Source: Candidatus Flexicrinis proximus (GTDB taxonomy: Bacteria > Chloroflexota > Anaerolineae > Aggregatilineales > Phototrophicaceae). Taken from it: a DNA stretch of 64,000 bases. The position numbers and the translations under genes are program-made. The stretch spans positions 62,001-126,000 of the forward strand of contig JADJQF010000007.1 of the NCBI GenBank assembly GCA_016712885.1, written 5' to 3'. The notes under the pieces were generated by a model. It saw only the letters and a list, made by a program, of their open reading frames with translations. It did no database searches and was not told where the DNA came from. Of this stretch, positions 52,054-60,433 are shown piece by piece. The first letter of the stretch is position 1. Each line of letters begins with the position of its first letter.

Positions 52054-53007
52054 ATGAACAGCTACGATCTCGTTACCCAAAGTCAGCCGACGTTCTATTT
52101 TATCGGTGTTACCACCGCCAGTTCGTCGATCATGCGGGTTTTCCCGCTGTGGATGAAGGCGCTTGGCCGCCCCGACGTGCAGATCGTGGGCGTCGACTGC
52201 AAGATACATGATGCGCCGGCGGTTTACCGTTCTGTGGTCGAACACATCCGGCGCGACCCGCTCAGCCTTGGCGCGCTGGTGACCACGCACAAGATCGACC
52301 TGCTTGCGGCGGCGCGCGATCTGTTCGACGATCTTGACCCGTATGCGCGGCTCACCCACGAAGTCTCCAGCATCAGCAAGCGCGGCGAACGTCTTCGCGG
52401 TCACGCCAAAGACCCGATTAGCGCCGGGAAGAGCATCGACGCCATTCTGGAACCCGGCTACTTCCGCCAGACCGGCGCGGACGTCCTGTGCTACGGGGCC
52501 GGCGGCGCCGGGACGGCGATTGCCTTGCATTTCATGGGAAAGACCAGCGCCGCCGACAGGCCGCGCCAGCTTACGCTCACCGATTGCCGTCCCGACCGCC
52601 TCGAAGAAATCATCAGCCTGACCTCCGAGCTGCGCCCCCAGTTCGCCGTCCATACCGCTGCAACCCGCGAACAGGGCATCAGCGACCGGCTGCTCGAACA
52701 ACTGCCGGAGCGGTCACTGGTGATTAACGCCACCGGTATGGGCAAAGATACCCCCGGTTCTCCAATCTCCGATGCGGCGGTCTTCCCGCGCAATTGCATC
52801 GTATGGGAGCTAAACTATCGGGGCGAGTTGGACTTCATGCAGCAGGCGTCTGCCCAGCGCGATGACCGCGGGCTGCGAATCGAGGATGGTTGGCTGTATT
52901 TCCTTCATGGCTGGACACAGGTCATCGCGGAAGTCCTCGATGTGCCAATTGAAGGGGCGGTTTTCGTGGAGCTTGCAGCGATCGCCGCGCAGACCCGAGG
53001 TAAATAG
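52054..53007 (+). CDS. Shikimate dehydrogenase-like protein
   Basis: A 317-residue protein with the shikimate/quinate dehydrogenase two-domain layout. ALVTTHKIDLL carries the catalytic lysine region, CYGAGGAGTAIALH is the NADP loop, and INATGMG lies near residue 230. The usual NTDG-type Asp motif is replaced by GHAKDPISA, so the substrate site differs. It is not in an aromatic pathway context, being in a sugar operon. The ATG at 52054 was preferred, as the GTG at 52018 has its ribosome site too close. The substrate is unclear. Confidence 0.7.
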   Translation: MNSYDLVTQSQPTFYFIGVTTASSSIMRVFPLWMKALGRPDVQIVGVDCKIHDAPAVYRSVVEHIRRDPLSLGALVTTHKIDLLAAARDLFDDLDPYARLTHEVSSISKRGERLRGHAKDPISAGKSIDAILEPGYFRQTGADVLCYGAGGAGTAIALHFMGKTSAADRPRQLTLTDCRPDRLEEIISLTSELRPQFAVHTAATREQGISDRLLEQLPERSLVINATGMGKDTPGSPISDAAVFPRNCIVWELNYRGELDFMQQASAQRDDRGLRIEDGWLYFLHGWTQVIAEVLDVPIEGAVFVELAAIAAQTRGK

Positions 53008-53010
53008 AGT

Positions 53011-53826
53011 ATGGCAGTAGACCGGCATAACCCCATCCCGTTTTATCTGCAGGTGATCGACGCGCTGCGCGCCCAAATCCGCGAAGGCGTCTTCCCGGCG
53101 GCTTCGCAGCTTCCCGGCGAACACGAGCTGTGCGCCATGTTCAACGTCAGCCGCACCGTCATCCGGCAGGCGCTGAATGAGCTTGGCCGAGAGGGGCTGA
53201 TCCTGCGCGAAAAAGGCCGCGGTACTTTTGTGGCACAGCCGAAGATCAAAGAGAAATTCTTCCAGAAACTGACCGGTTTCTATCAGGACATGGTCGACCA
53301 GGGTTATCAGCCGGTCACCCAGGTGCTTAAACAGCGCGTGGCCCCCGCCTCGACCCAGATCGCCGAGAAGCTCCGGATCGCCCCGCAGGCCCCGGTCATC
53401 GAGATCGAGCGTTTGCGCTTCATCGACGGTGATCCGATGGTGTATGTCACGTCATACCTGCCGTATGCCCGCTGTCCCGATCTGGTGAATACCGATCTGT
53501 CCAACCAGTCGCTCTACGAGTATCTCGAACGCGCCTGCGGCATCTTCATTACGCGCGGCACCCGCAGCATCGAGGCGGCCCTGGCCAGCGCGCGCGACGC
53601 CCAGCTGCTCGGCATCAAGAAAGGCGCGCCGGTAATCCAATTGGACTCAGTCAGTTATGAGGCAAAAGGGTCGCCCGTTGAGTATTATCATGCCATCCAT
53701 CGGGGCGACCGGTCGCGGTTCGAGGTTGAACTGGTGCGTATACGCGATGAATCACCGGAGGGTATCACCCTCAAATCGCCTGAATCGCTTCCGCCGGGGA
53801 ATACGCTCACCCCGCGCAAGCGGTGA
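53011..53826 (+). CDS. GntR-family regulator with UTRA domain
   Basis: A 271-residue HutC-subfamily repressor. The winged helix is PIPFYLQVIDALRAQIREGV...GEHELCAMFNVSRTVIRQAL, with RGTFVAQ closing the wing. The UTRA effector domain follows, with IEIERLRFIDGDPMVYVTSY and YLERACGIFITRGTRSIEA. It is the last gene of the first operon, and the next operon begins 70 bases on. Palindromes CCTGTAACTACAGG lie at both operon promoters. Confidence 0.9.
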   Translation: MAVDRHNPIPFYLQVIDALRAQIREGVFPAASQLPGEHELCAMFNVSRTVIRQALNELGREGLILREKGRGTFVAQPKIKEKFFQKLTGFYQDMVDQGYQPVTQVLKQRVAPASTQIAEKLRIAPQAPVIEIERLRFIDGDPMVYVTSYLPYARCPDLVNTDLSNQSLYEYLERACGIFITRGTRSIEAALASARDAQLLGIKKGAPVIQLDSVSYEAKGSPVEYYHAIHRGDRSRFEVELVRIRDESPEGITLKSPESLPPGNTLTPRKR

Positions 53827-53840
53827 TTTCTCGCAGTGGT

Positions 53841-53869
53841 TTGACAATGCTTTGGCGCAGTGTTACATT
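53841..53869 (+). promoter_or_regulatory. Promoter of the second GntR-regulated operon
   Basis: TTGACA at 53841-53846, TACATT at 53864-53869, 17-base spacing, followed by the operator three bases on. Confidence 0.75.
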
Positions 53870-53872
53870 CGA

Positions 53873-53886
53873 CCTGTAACTACAGG
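53873..53886. promoter_or_regulatory. GntR operator, second site
   Basis: CCTGTA-AC-TACAGG, identical to the site at 41711. It spans the likely transcription start and the AGG of the ribosome-binding site of the aldolase gene at 53897, so bound repressor would block initiation directly. Confidence 0.75.
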
Positions 53887-53896
53887 ATAACAGATT

Positions 53897-54571
53897 ATGG
53901 CTCGCTTTGATCGCCTGACCGTCTTTAATACCCTTTACGCAGATGGCCTCGTCCCGCTGTATTACACCCCTGATCCGGCGGCGGCGCTCAAGGTCGTTCG
54001 GGCTACCTTTGCGGGCGGCTGCCGCACCTTCGAGTTCACCAACCGCGGCGATTTCGCCATTGAAGTCTTCTCGCAGTTGATTAAGGCGGCTGCGGTGGAA
54101 TGTCCCGGCCTGATCCTGGGCGTTGGCTCGGTGGACGACGCCCCTACGGCCGCCCTGTATATCGCGCACGGCGCCAATTTCGTGGTCGGCCCCTCGTTCA
54201 GCGCCGACACGGCCCGCCTGTGCAACCGGCGCAAAATCGGCTACGTCCCCGGCTGCGGCTCGGTGACTGAAATCGCAACCGCCGAAGAACACGGCGCCGA
54301 ACTGATCAAAGTCTTCCCCGGCAACTCGGTCGGCGGCCCCGGCTTCATCAAGGCCGTGATGGCTCCCCGTCCGTGGACCCGCCTGATGCCCACCGGTGGC
54401 GTCTCCAGCGATGAGGCGAACCTGAAGGAATGGTTCGGCGCAGGCGCGGCGGCGGTCGGCATGGGCAGCAATCTAATTAAGGATGAGACGGTTAAAGCTG
54501 GCGATTTCGAGACGATCACGCGCCTCACGGCCGAGGCGCTGGCGATGGTAAAGAAGGTGCGTGGCCGCTAA
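53897..54571 (+). CDS. eda: KDPG/KHG aldolase
   Basis: A 224-residue class I aldolase that cleaves 2-keto-3-deoxy-6-phospho acids to pyruvate and a triose phosphate. FEFTNRG holds the general acid region, GPSFSADTARLCNRRKIGYVPG the phosphate loop, and the Schiff-base lysine is in ELIKVFPGN near residue 136. RLMPTGGVSSDEAN follows. It starts only about 20 bases after the presumed transcription start. Its presence indicates that the sugar passes through a 2-keto-3-deoxy acid phosphate. Confidence 0.9.
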   Translation: MARFDRLTVFNTLYADGLVPLYYTPDPAAALKVVRATFAGGCRTFEFTNRGDFAIEVFSQLIKAAAVECPGLILGVGSVDDAPTAALYIAHGANFVVGPSFSADTARLCNRRKIGYVPGCGSVTEIATAEEHGAELIKVFPGNSVGGPGFIKAVMAPRPWTRLMPTGGVSSDEANLKEWFGAGAAAVGMGSNLIKDETVKAGDFETITRLTAEALAMVKKVRGR

Positions 54572-54605
54572 CTAAGGCTCTTTTGGTCTTCTTAAAGGTC
54601 ATGAA

Positions 54606-55484
54606 ATGAAATATGGCGCCAATTCGTTTATCTGGGCCTCGCCTTTCAGCACCGCCCAATCAATAAGTCTGCTCACTAAAGTCAAAGTGCTGGGCTTCGA
54701 CGCGATTGAGATCGCCTGCGAAGACCCGGCGCTGGTCGATGTCCGGACCCTCAAGGATGCGCTCACGGGCGTGGGCCTGCAGGGGATCATCTGCGGCGCC
54801 TTCGGGCCGGATCGCGACCTGTCCAGCGCCGATCCGGCGGTCAGCCAGAATGCCGAAACTTACATCCGCTGGATGGTCGATGCCGCGGCGGAGATCGGCT
54901 CCCCGGTCGTCATCGGCCCCCTGTACGCGTCGGTCGGCAAAGCCCACCCCGATACCGAGGCTGGCGCCCGCGCGGAGTGGGAGCGTTCGATCAGCCGGAT
55001 GCGCCCGCTGGCCGAATATGCCGGAGCGCACGGAGTCAAGCTGGCGATCGAACCGCTGAACCGCTTCGAGACCGACCTGATCAACGTCGCCCAACAGGCG
55101 CTCGAATACTGCGACGCTGTCGGCAGCCCGCATCTGGGTCTGCACCTGGATACCTTCCACATGCACATCGAGGAGTCCAACAGCGCTGCAGCCATCCGTG
55201 CAGCCGGGCCGCGCCTCTTTCACCTCCACGCCAGCGAGAATGACCGCGGTGTGCCTGGCGCGGGTCAGGTGGCCTGGCGCGCGATCTTCGATGCCCTGCG
55301 CGACATCGCCTATGAGGGCGTCGTGGGTATCGAATCGTTCACGCCCGAGGTCAAATCCATCGCCCGCGCGGTCTGTATCTGGCGCAAGCTCGCGCCAGAT
55401 CAGGACACCATCGCCCGCGAGGGGTTGGCGTTCCTGCGCAGCCTCGACACCCCGGAGGACACGACATGGTCGACCCGGCCGTAG
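54606..55484 (+). CDS. D-tagatose/D-psicose 3-epimerase-like protein
   Basis: A 292-residue TIM barrel sugar 3-epimerase. AIEPLNRFETDLIN (metal Glu), HLDTFHMHIEE (Asp), FHLHASENDRGVPG (His) and GIESFTPEV (Glu) match the manganese site. It would epimerise a free ketose at C3. The last 19 bases overlap the transporter ATPase gene, which indicates coupled expression. Confidence 0.83.
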   Translation: MKYGANSFIWASPFSTAQSISLLTKVKVLGFDAIEIACEDPALVDVRTLKDALTGVGLQGIICGAFGPDRDLSSADPAVSQNAETYIRWMVDAAAEIGSPVVIGPLYASVGKAHPDTEAGARAEWERSISRMRPLAEYAGAHGVKLAIEPLNRFETDLINVAQQALEYCDAVGSPHLGLHLDTFHMHIEESNSAAAIRAAGPRLFHLHASENDRGVPGAGQVAWRAIFDALRDIAYEGVVGIESFTPEVKSIARAVCIWRKLAPDQDTIAREGLAFLRSLDTPEDTTWSTRP

Positions 55485-56983
55485 TCCTCGACATGCGCGG
55501 CATCAGCAAGACCTTTCCGGGGGTAAAAGCGCTGGATAACGTGAATTTCGATCTGGTGCGCGGTGAAGTCCATGCCCTGTGCGGTGAAAACGGCGCGGGC
55601 AAATCCACCCTCATCAAAATCCTGTGCGGCGCTTACCGTCCCGACACCGGCAGCATCACGCTTGAAGGCACGCCCATTACCTTCCACCATCCTGCCGAGG
55701 CGCAGCACAACGGCATCAGTATCATCTATCAGGAATTCAACTTGCTGCCCGACCGCACCATCGCCCAGAATATCTTTCTGGGACGCGAACCGATGCGCGG
55801 TTTCCGCGTCGACGATGCCAAAATGAACGCCGATACCCGCGCCCTGCTCAACAGCGTCGAGATCGATATCGACCCGCGCACGCCGGTTGGAGAACTGCGC
55901 GTCGCCCAGCAGCAGGTCGTCGAAATCGCCAAAGCGATCTCGTTTAACGCCAAAATTCTGCTGATGGACGAGCCGACCGCGGCGCTTTCGCCCAACGAGG
56001 TCGACAGCCTGATGGCGCTCGTCAAACGCCTGTCCGCGCGCGGCGTCACAGTGGTCTACATCTCGCACCGCCTCGACGAAATTTACCGCATTGCCGACCG
56101 GGCGACTGTTCTCAAAGACGGCCAGCACATTCTCACCGCGCCGCTCAGCACGCTCAAGCAGCGCGACCTCGTTACCGCGATGGTCGGCCGCGAACTCAGC
56201 GACCTTTTTCCGCCGCTGGCTGATCCCGCGGCGATCGGGGAGCCGATCCTGGACGTGCGCGGGGTGTATGTCAGCGATTGGCTCAAGGACATCAGCTTCA
56301 CCGTCCGGCGCGGCGAAATCCTGGGCATCGCCGGCCTGGAAGGTTCCGGCCGCACGTTTCTGGCGCGTGCGTTATTCGGCGCCGAGCGGATCAGCCGCGG
56401 GAGCGTCACGCTGCTCGGTAAAGCGCTCCATCTGCGCCGCCCCTCCGACGCGATTCAGGCGGGCATCGGCTTCATCACCGAAGACCGCAAGCGCGAAGGG
56501 CTGATGCTTCCGATGTCGATCCGCCGCAATATCGCGCTGCCCAGCCTGCGCCTGCGCCAGCGCTTCGGCCTGATCGAGTTTGCCAAAGAAGCGCAGACGG
56601 TCGAACACTATACGGAGTCGCTGGATGTGCGCGGTGCCGGGCAGCACACCGAAGTCCAGTTCCTGAGCGGCGGCAACCAGCAAAAAGTCGTGCTGGCTAA
56701 ATGGCTGGCGACCGAAGCCCGCATGCTGATCTTTGATGAACCCACCCGCGGCATCGACGTCGGCGCCAAGGCGAGCATCCACACGCTGATGCGTAAACTC
56801 GCCTCCGAGGGGATCGGCGTCATTATGATCTCCTCCGAACTGCCGGAGATCATCGGCATGAGTGACCGTATCCTGGTCATGAAGCGCGGCGAACTGGTGG
56901 CTGAGTTCCCGGCCGGAAATCTGTCTGAAGCTGAGATCATGGCCGCCGCGACCGGCACCACCCTGGCGAAGGGAGTTGCCTGA
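55466..56983 (+). CDS. Sugar ABC transporter ATP-binding protein (RbsA/YtfR-like)
   Basis: A 505-residue double ABC ATPase. Domain 1: Walker A GENGAGKST, LLMDEPTAAL and an atypical VAQQQVVEIAK signature region. Domain 2: the degenerate Walker A GLEGSGRTF, then LSGGNQQKVVLAKW and IFDEPTRGIDVGAK. The ATG at 55466 has GGAGGA upstream. It shares the TGATG overlap with the first permease. Two permeases follow, as in the galactofuranose importer YtfQRT-YjfF. Confidence 0.9.
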   Translation: MVDPAVVLDMRGISKTFPGVKALDNVNFDLVRGEVHALCGENGAGKSTLIKILCGAYRPDTGSITLEGTPITFHHPAEAQHNGISIIYQEFNLLPDRTIAQNIFLGREPMRGFRVDDAKMNADTRALLNSVEIDIDPRTPVGELRVAQQQVVEIAKAISFNAKILLMDEPTAALSPNEVDSLMALVKRLSARGVTVVYISHRLDEIYRIADRATVLKDGQHILTAPLSTLKQRDLVTAMVGRELSDLFPPLADPAAIGEPILDVRGVYVSDWLKDISFTVRRGEILGIAGLEGSGRTFLARALFGAERISRGSVTLLGKALHLRRPSDAIQAGIGFITEDRKREGLMLPMSIRRNIALPSLRLRQRFGLIEFAKEAQTVEHYTESLDVRGAGQHTEVQFLSGGNQQKVVLAKWLATEARMLIFDEPTRGIDVGAKASIHTLMRKLASEGIGVIMISSELPEIIGMSDRILVMKRGELVAEFPAGNLSEAEIMAAATGTTLAKGVA

Positions 56984-57954
56984 TGGCCGAGACCCTCAAA
57001 TCTCCCGAGCCGGGGATCGGCGTCCCGCGTTTCCGCTTGAGCCTGCGATCCTTTGGCATCTATCTGGTCCTGCTTGGCATGGTCGTTGCCGCTTCGCTGT
57101 TTGTCCCTGGCTTCGCCACGGCGCAGACCGCCATCAATATCTTCCAGCGTTCCGTCGCACTCGGGCTGGTCAGCATCGGGCAGACCTTCGTGATCATCGG
57201 CGGGTCGCTCGATCTGTCGGTCGCCGCGACCATCAGCACGATTTCCGTCATCACCGCCGTCCTGATGGACAACAAGACCGAAAACATGGTCTGGGCCACT
57301 TTGGCCGCTCTGGCGATGGGCGCGGTGATCGGCGCGGTCAACGGCACGCTCGTCACGCGCTTCAAGATCAATGCCTTCATCGCCACTCTCGGCTCAGGGT
57401 TGATCCTGCAGGGCATCCTGTTCTCCAATGTCGATAACTACGCCGGCAAAGTCCCGGAACCGTTCCAGGGGTTGGCCTATGCAGAAGCATTGGGCATCCC
57501 CCTCGGCGTCTTTGTGCTGATCGCGATCGTGCTCCTCGCCTGGGTCATCCTGCGCTATACCCGTTTCGGCTATCACCTGTATGCCGTGGGCGGTAACGAG
57601 TCGATCGCCCGTCTTTCCGGCGTTCGTACCGGGCGGGTCCTGCTCGGCGCGCACATTCTCGCCGGGATCGGTGCGGCACTGGCCGCCATTATCCTGATCG
57701 CGCGGCTGCGCGCCGGCGGCCCGCGGGTAGGGGACGGTTTCGACCTCGACTCGATTGCAGCGGTGGTCGTTGGTGGCGCGCTGCTCAGCGGCGGGCGCGG
57801 CAGTGTGTGGGGGACGCTGGCCGGCGTACTGATCGTCTCGGTCCTCAGCACGATTTTCAATTATCTCGATGTCGGCGCCTTCGCGCAGGACGTCATCCGC
57901 GGCGTCGTACTGATCGCCGTCGTCGCCCTTTACTCATATCGTGCGCGCCGGTAG
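56983..57954 (+). CDS. Sugar ABC transporter permease (RbsC/YtfT-like)
   Basis: A 323-residue permease with about eight membrane helices. The family signature IIGGSLDLSVAATIST lies near residue 75, and the loop AVGGNESIARLSGVRTG contacts the ATPase. Its ATG shares bases with the ATPase stop (TGATG). It forms a likely heterodimer with the next permease. Confidence 0.9.
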   Translation: MAETLKSPEPGIGVPRFRLSLRSFGIYLVLLGMVVAASLFVPGFATAQTAINIFQRSVALGLVSIGQTFVIIGGSLDLSVAATISTISVITAVLMDNKTENMVWATLAALAMGAVIGAVNGTLVTRFKINAFIATLGSGLILQGILFSNVDNYAGKVPEPFQGLAYAEALGIPLGVFVLIAIVLLAWVILRYTRFGYHLYAVGGNESIARLSGVRTGRVLLGAHILAGIGAALAAIILIARLRAGGPRVGDGFDLDSIAAVVVGGALLSGGRGSVWGTLAGVLIVSVLSTIFNYLDVGAFAQDVIRGVVLIAVVALYSYRARR

Positions 57955-57963
57955 GAGCGGAAA

Positions 57964-58956
57964 ATGGCCCAGGCAACGCTCGACCGTAACGCCCCTGAGA
58001 GTTTTATCCAGCGCGTGCGCCCGTATTTCACCCGGCTTCCGGTGATCTACTGGGTGATGGCGCTGCTGCTGGTCTTCATCTATATCCGGACGCCCAACTT
58101 TTTTACGCCCAATTCGCTCATCGCGTTTATCCGCAATGCCGCGCCGCTGATCGTCATTGCCATCGGCCAGATGTTCGTACTCGTCAGCGGCGAGATCGAC
58201 CTGTCCGTCGGCTCGCTCATCACCGTAGCGGCGGCGCTGGCGGCCAAGGTCATCGACAGCGACAACGCCAACATCCCGTCCGCGGTCCTGATCATCGTCC
58301 TCGTCACACTGGCTGTCGCCCTCACCAATGGCATCGTCACCACCTTCTTCAAAGTCCCTTCCTTCGTGACCACGCTCGCCATGCTTCTGATCGCTCAGGG
58401 GATTATCTCGATCGTCACCGGCGGGGCAGCGGGCGGCGGCCTCACGCCGGAATTTCGCGCGTTGGGACGCGGAAACGTCGGCGATACGAACATCCCCATC
58501 GCCCTGATCGTCACGCTGCTCATCTATGGGTTAGCCGTGATCATCATGCAGTTCACCACTCTCGGACGCAATATCTACGCGGTGGGCAGCAACCCCGCTG
58601 CCGCCGCGCTGTCCGGCGTGCGGGTCGGCGGGGTCAAGATCATGGCCTTTATCCTGTGCAGCTGCTGCGCCGCGATGAGCGCGGTGCTGCTGGTCGGCTT
58701 CAGCGGGATGTCCTCGCTGCAGGTCGGCTCCGGTAAGGAATTTCAGGCCATCAGCGCGGCAGTACTGGGAGGTGTCGCGCTGACGGGCGGGCGGGGTGGA
58801 GTGACCGGTGCGGTCGCCGGCGCGCTTACGCTCGAATTGCTGTTCCGCTTCCTCAATTTACTCTCTCTCCCGCTGCCGTACAGGCTCACTGTGCAGGGGC
58901 TGATCATCCTGGGCGCGGTGGCTGCCAGCGGCTATCGGGGCAGAAACAGACAGTAA
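57964..58956 (+). CDS. Sugar ABC transporter permease (second, RbsC/YjfF-like)
   Basis: A 330-residue permease, related to but distinct from its neighbour, with VLVSGEIDLSVGSLITVA and AVGSNPAAAALSGVRV at the equivalent positions. AGGAGCGGAAA precedes its start. A 150-base gap containing no gene separates it from the binding protein. Confidence 0.9.
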   Translation: MAQATLDRNAPESFIQRVRPYFTRLPVIYWVMALLLVFIYIRTPNFFTPNSLIAFIRNAAPLIVIAIGQMFVLVSGEIDLSVGSLITVAAALAAKVIDSDNANIPSAVLIIVLVTLAVALTNGIVTTFFKVPSFVTTLAMLLIAQGIISIVTGGAAGGGLTPEFRALGRGNVGDTNIPIALIVTLLIYGLAVIIMQFTTLGRNIYAVGSNPAAAALSGVRVGGVKIMAFILCSCCAAMSAVLLVGFSGMSSLQVGSGKEFQAISAAVLGGVALTGGRGGVTGAVAGALTLELLFRFLNLLSLPLPYRLTVQGLIILGAVAASGYRGRNRQ

Positions 58957-59106
58957 CCGGCGGCCGGTTGTCGAGTGCGCTGGCCGCTCAGGACTGAAAG
59001 CTGAATGTCGATGAGGTGTGATAAAGGGGGTGATGCCTGATGTGATGATGTCATTACCGGATTGCAGGATAAGTTTCAGTCAGAGAGAAGACTAGGAGAA
59101 TACTCT

Positions 59107-60270
59107 ATGCGTAACCCTTCGTTTGTTCGTCTCGCCGTCGTCCTCGGCCTGCTTTTGTTGGTCGTTAATCTGGTGCCGATGGCCCAGGATCCCACTCCGA
59201 ACCCCTTCATGTCGATGGGCGATCTCGAACGTCAGCTCGGCCTGCTCGAAGAAGAACCGCTCGGCGACCCCGAGACCCCGTGGCTCCAGATGTATGCCAC
59301 CGAAGAGATGGTCGACACTTCGATGTACGTCACCGAAGGTCCGTGGAACATCTGCTTCAGCAACGCGTCTGTCGGCAACAACTGGCGTGTCTCCGGCTTC
59401 GGCGTGATGAACGCTGATGTACAGGCACTCATCGACGAAGGCAAGGTTGCTGAGTTCATCGTCACCGACGCCGGCGAGAATGCCGACAAGCAGATCAGCG
59501 ATATCGACGACCTGCTCACCCGTGACTGTGACATCATCATCATCAGCCCCACCAGCACCGAACAGCTTACCCCGGCCGTCGAAAAGGCTGCCGAGTCGGG
59601 TATCCCGGTCATCGTGTTTGACCGCGGCGTCAATACCACCGACTACACCACCTTCATTCACCCGATCGGTGGTTATGCGTTCGGTCATGTCGGCGCGACA
59701 TGGCTGGTCGATCAGATTGAAGGCGCCGGCAACGTGCTGGCCCTCCGCATCCTCCCCGGCGTCGACGTCCTCGAAACCCGCTGGCTGGCCGCCGAACAAA
59801 TCTTCTCGGCCAACCCGGACATCAGCGTCGTCGGTGTCGAATTCAACGATAACGACCCCGCCAAGACCAAGTCGATCGTCACCGATTACATCCAGCGCGT
59901 CGGCCAGATCGACGGTGTGTGGATGGACGCCGGCGAGACCAGCGTCGCGGTCTACGAAGCCTTCATCGACCAGGGAATGCCCGTCCCGCCGATCACCAGC
60001 GAAGACGTCAACGGCTGGCTGAAGGTGTGGAGCGACGAAGAGCTGAATTCGATCGCCGTCACCTATCCGTCGTTCCAGTGGCGTACAGCCATCGCTGCCG
60101 CCGTGATGATCCTCGAAGGCCAGCCGGTTCCGAAGGAATGGGTCCTGCCGCAGCCGTTTGTCACCAACGAAACCGTCGTCGACTATGTTCAGCCCGAACT
60201 GCCTGACACCTACTACGTGTTCAGCAGCGGCGCGACAATCGAAGGTTATCTCGACAGCCTGATGGACTAG
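59107..60270 (+). CDS. Sugar ABC transporter substrate-binding protein (YtfQ-like)
   Basis: A 387-residue periplasmic-binding protein with a signal peptide (residues 6-22, LAVVLGLLLLVVNLVPMA). Unlike short ribose-binding proteins it has an about 50-residue acidic N-terminal extension before the ligand-binding domain, which starts at WNICFSNASVGNNWR. IIIISPTSTEQLTPA and IVFDRGVNTTDYTTFI mark the lobes. CTAGGAG precedes the ATG. The TAG stop is the left end of repeat copy C. Confidence 0.88.
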   Translation: MRNPSFVRLAVVLGLLLLVVNLVPMAQDPTPNPFMSMGDLERQLGLLEEEPLGDPETPWLQMYATEEMVDTSMYVTEGPWNICFSNASVGNNWRVSGFGVMNADVQALIDEGKVAEFIVTDAGENADKQISDIDDLLTRDCDIIIISPTSTEQLTPAVEKAAESGIPVIVFDRGVNTTDYTTFIHPIGGYAFGHVGATWLVDQIEGAGNVLALRILPGVDVLETRWLAAEQIFSANPDISVVGVEFNDNDPAKTKSIVTDYIQRVGQIDGVWMDAGETSVAVYEAFIDQGMPVPPITSEDVNGWLKVWSDEELNSIAVTYPSFQWRTAIAAAVMILEGQPVPKEWVLPQPFVTNETVVDYVQPELPDTYYVFSSGATIEGYLDSLMD

Positions 60271-60433
60271 GGACTGGTTTGCATTCAGTTTTGTGGAAGC
60301 GCTGCTTCCACCCCTCCGCGAGGGACTTGCGCCCCTCGACCCCACATCTGCGATTTTGTGGCGCTCACGCCGCAAAATCGCAGATGTGGGGTGCAGGAGT
60401 GGAACCCCGTAGTAAGTGCATAACACGCTCTGG
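60267..60433 (+). repeat. Structured stop-codon repeat, copy C
   Basis: 167 bases from CTAG (on the binding-protein stop codon) to CTGG. Its first hairpin, GTGGAAGC-GCT-GCTTCCAC, differs from copy A by a compensated G-C to A-T pair. CGAGGG...CCCTCG and a long TCTGCGATTTTGTGGCG...CGCCGCAAAATCGCAGA hairpin follow. The right end reads AAGTGCATAACACGCTCTGG. Confidence 0.8.
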
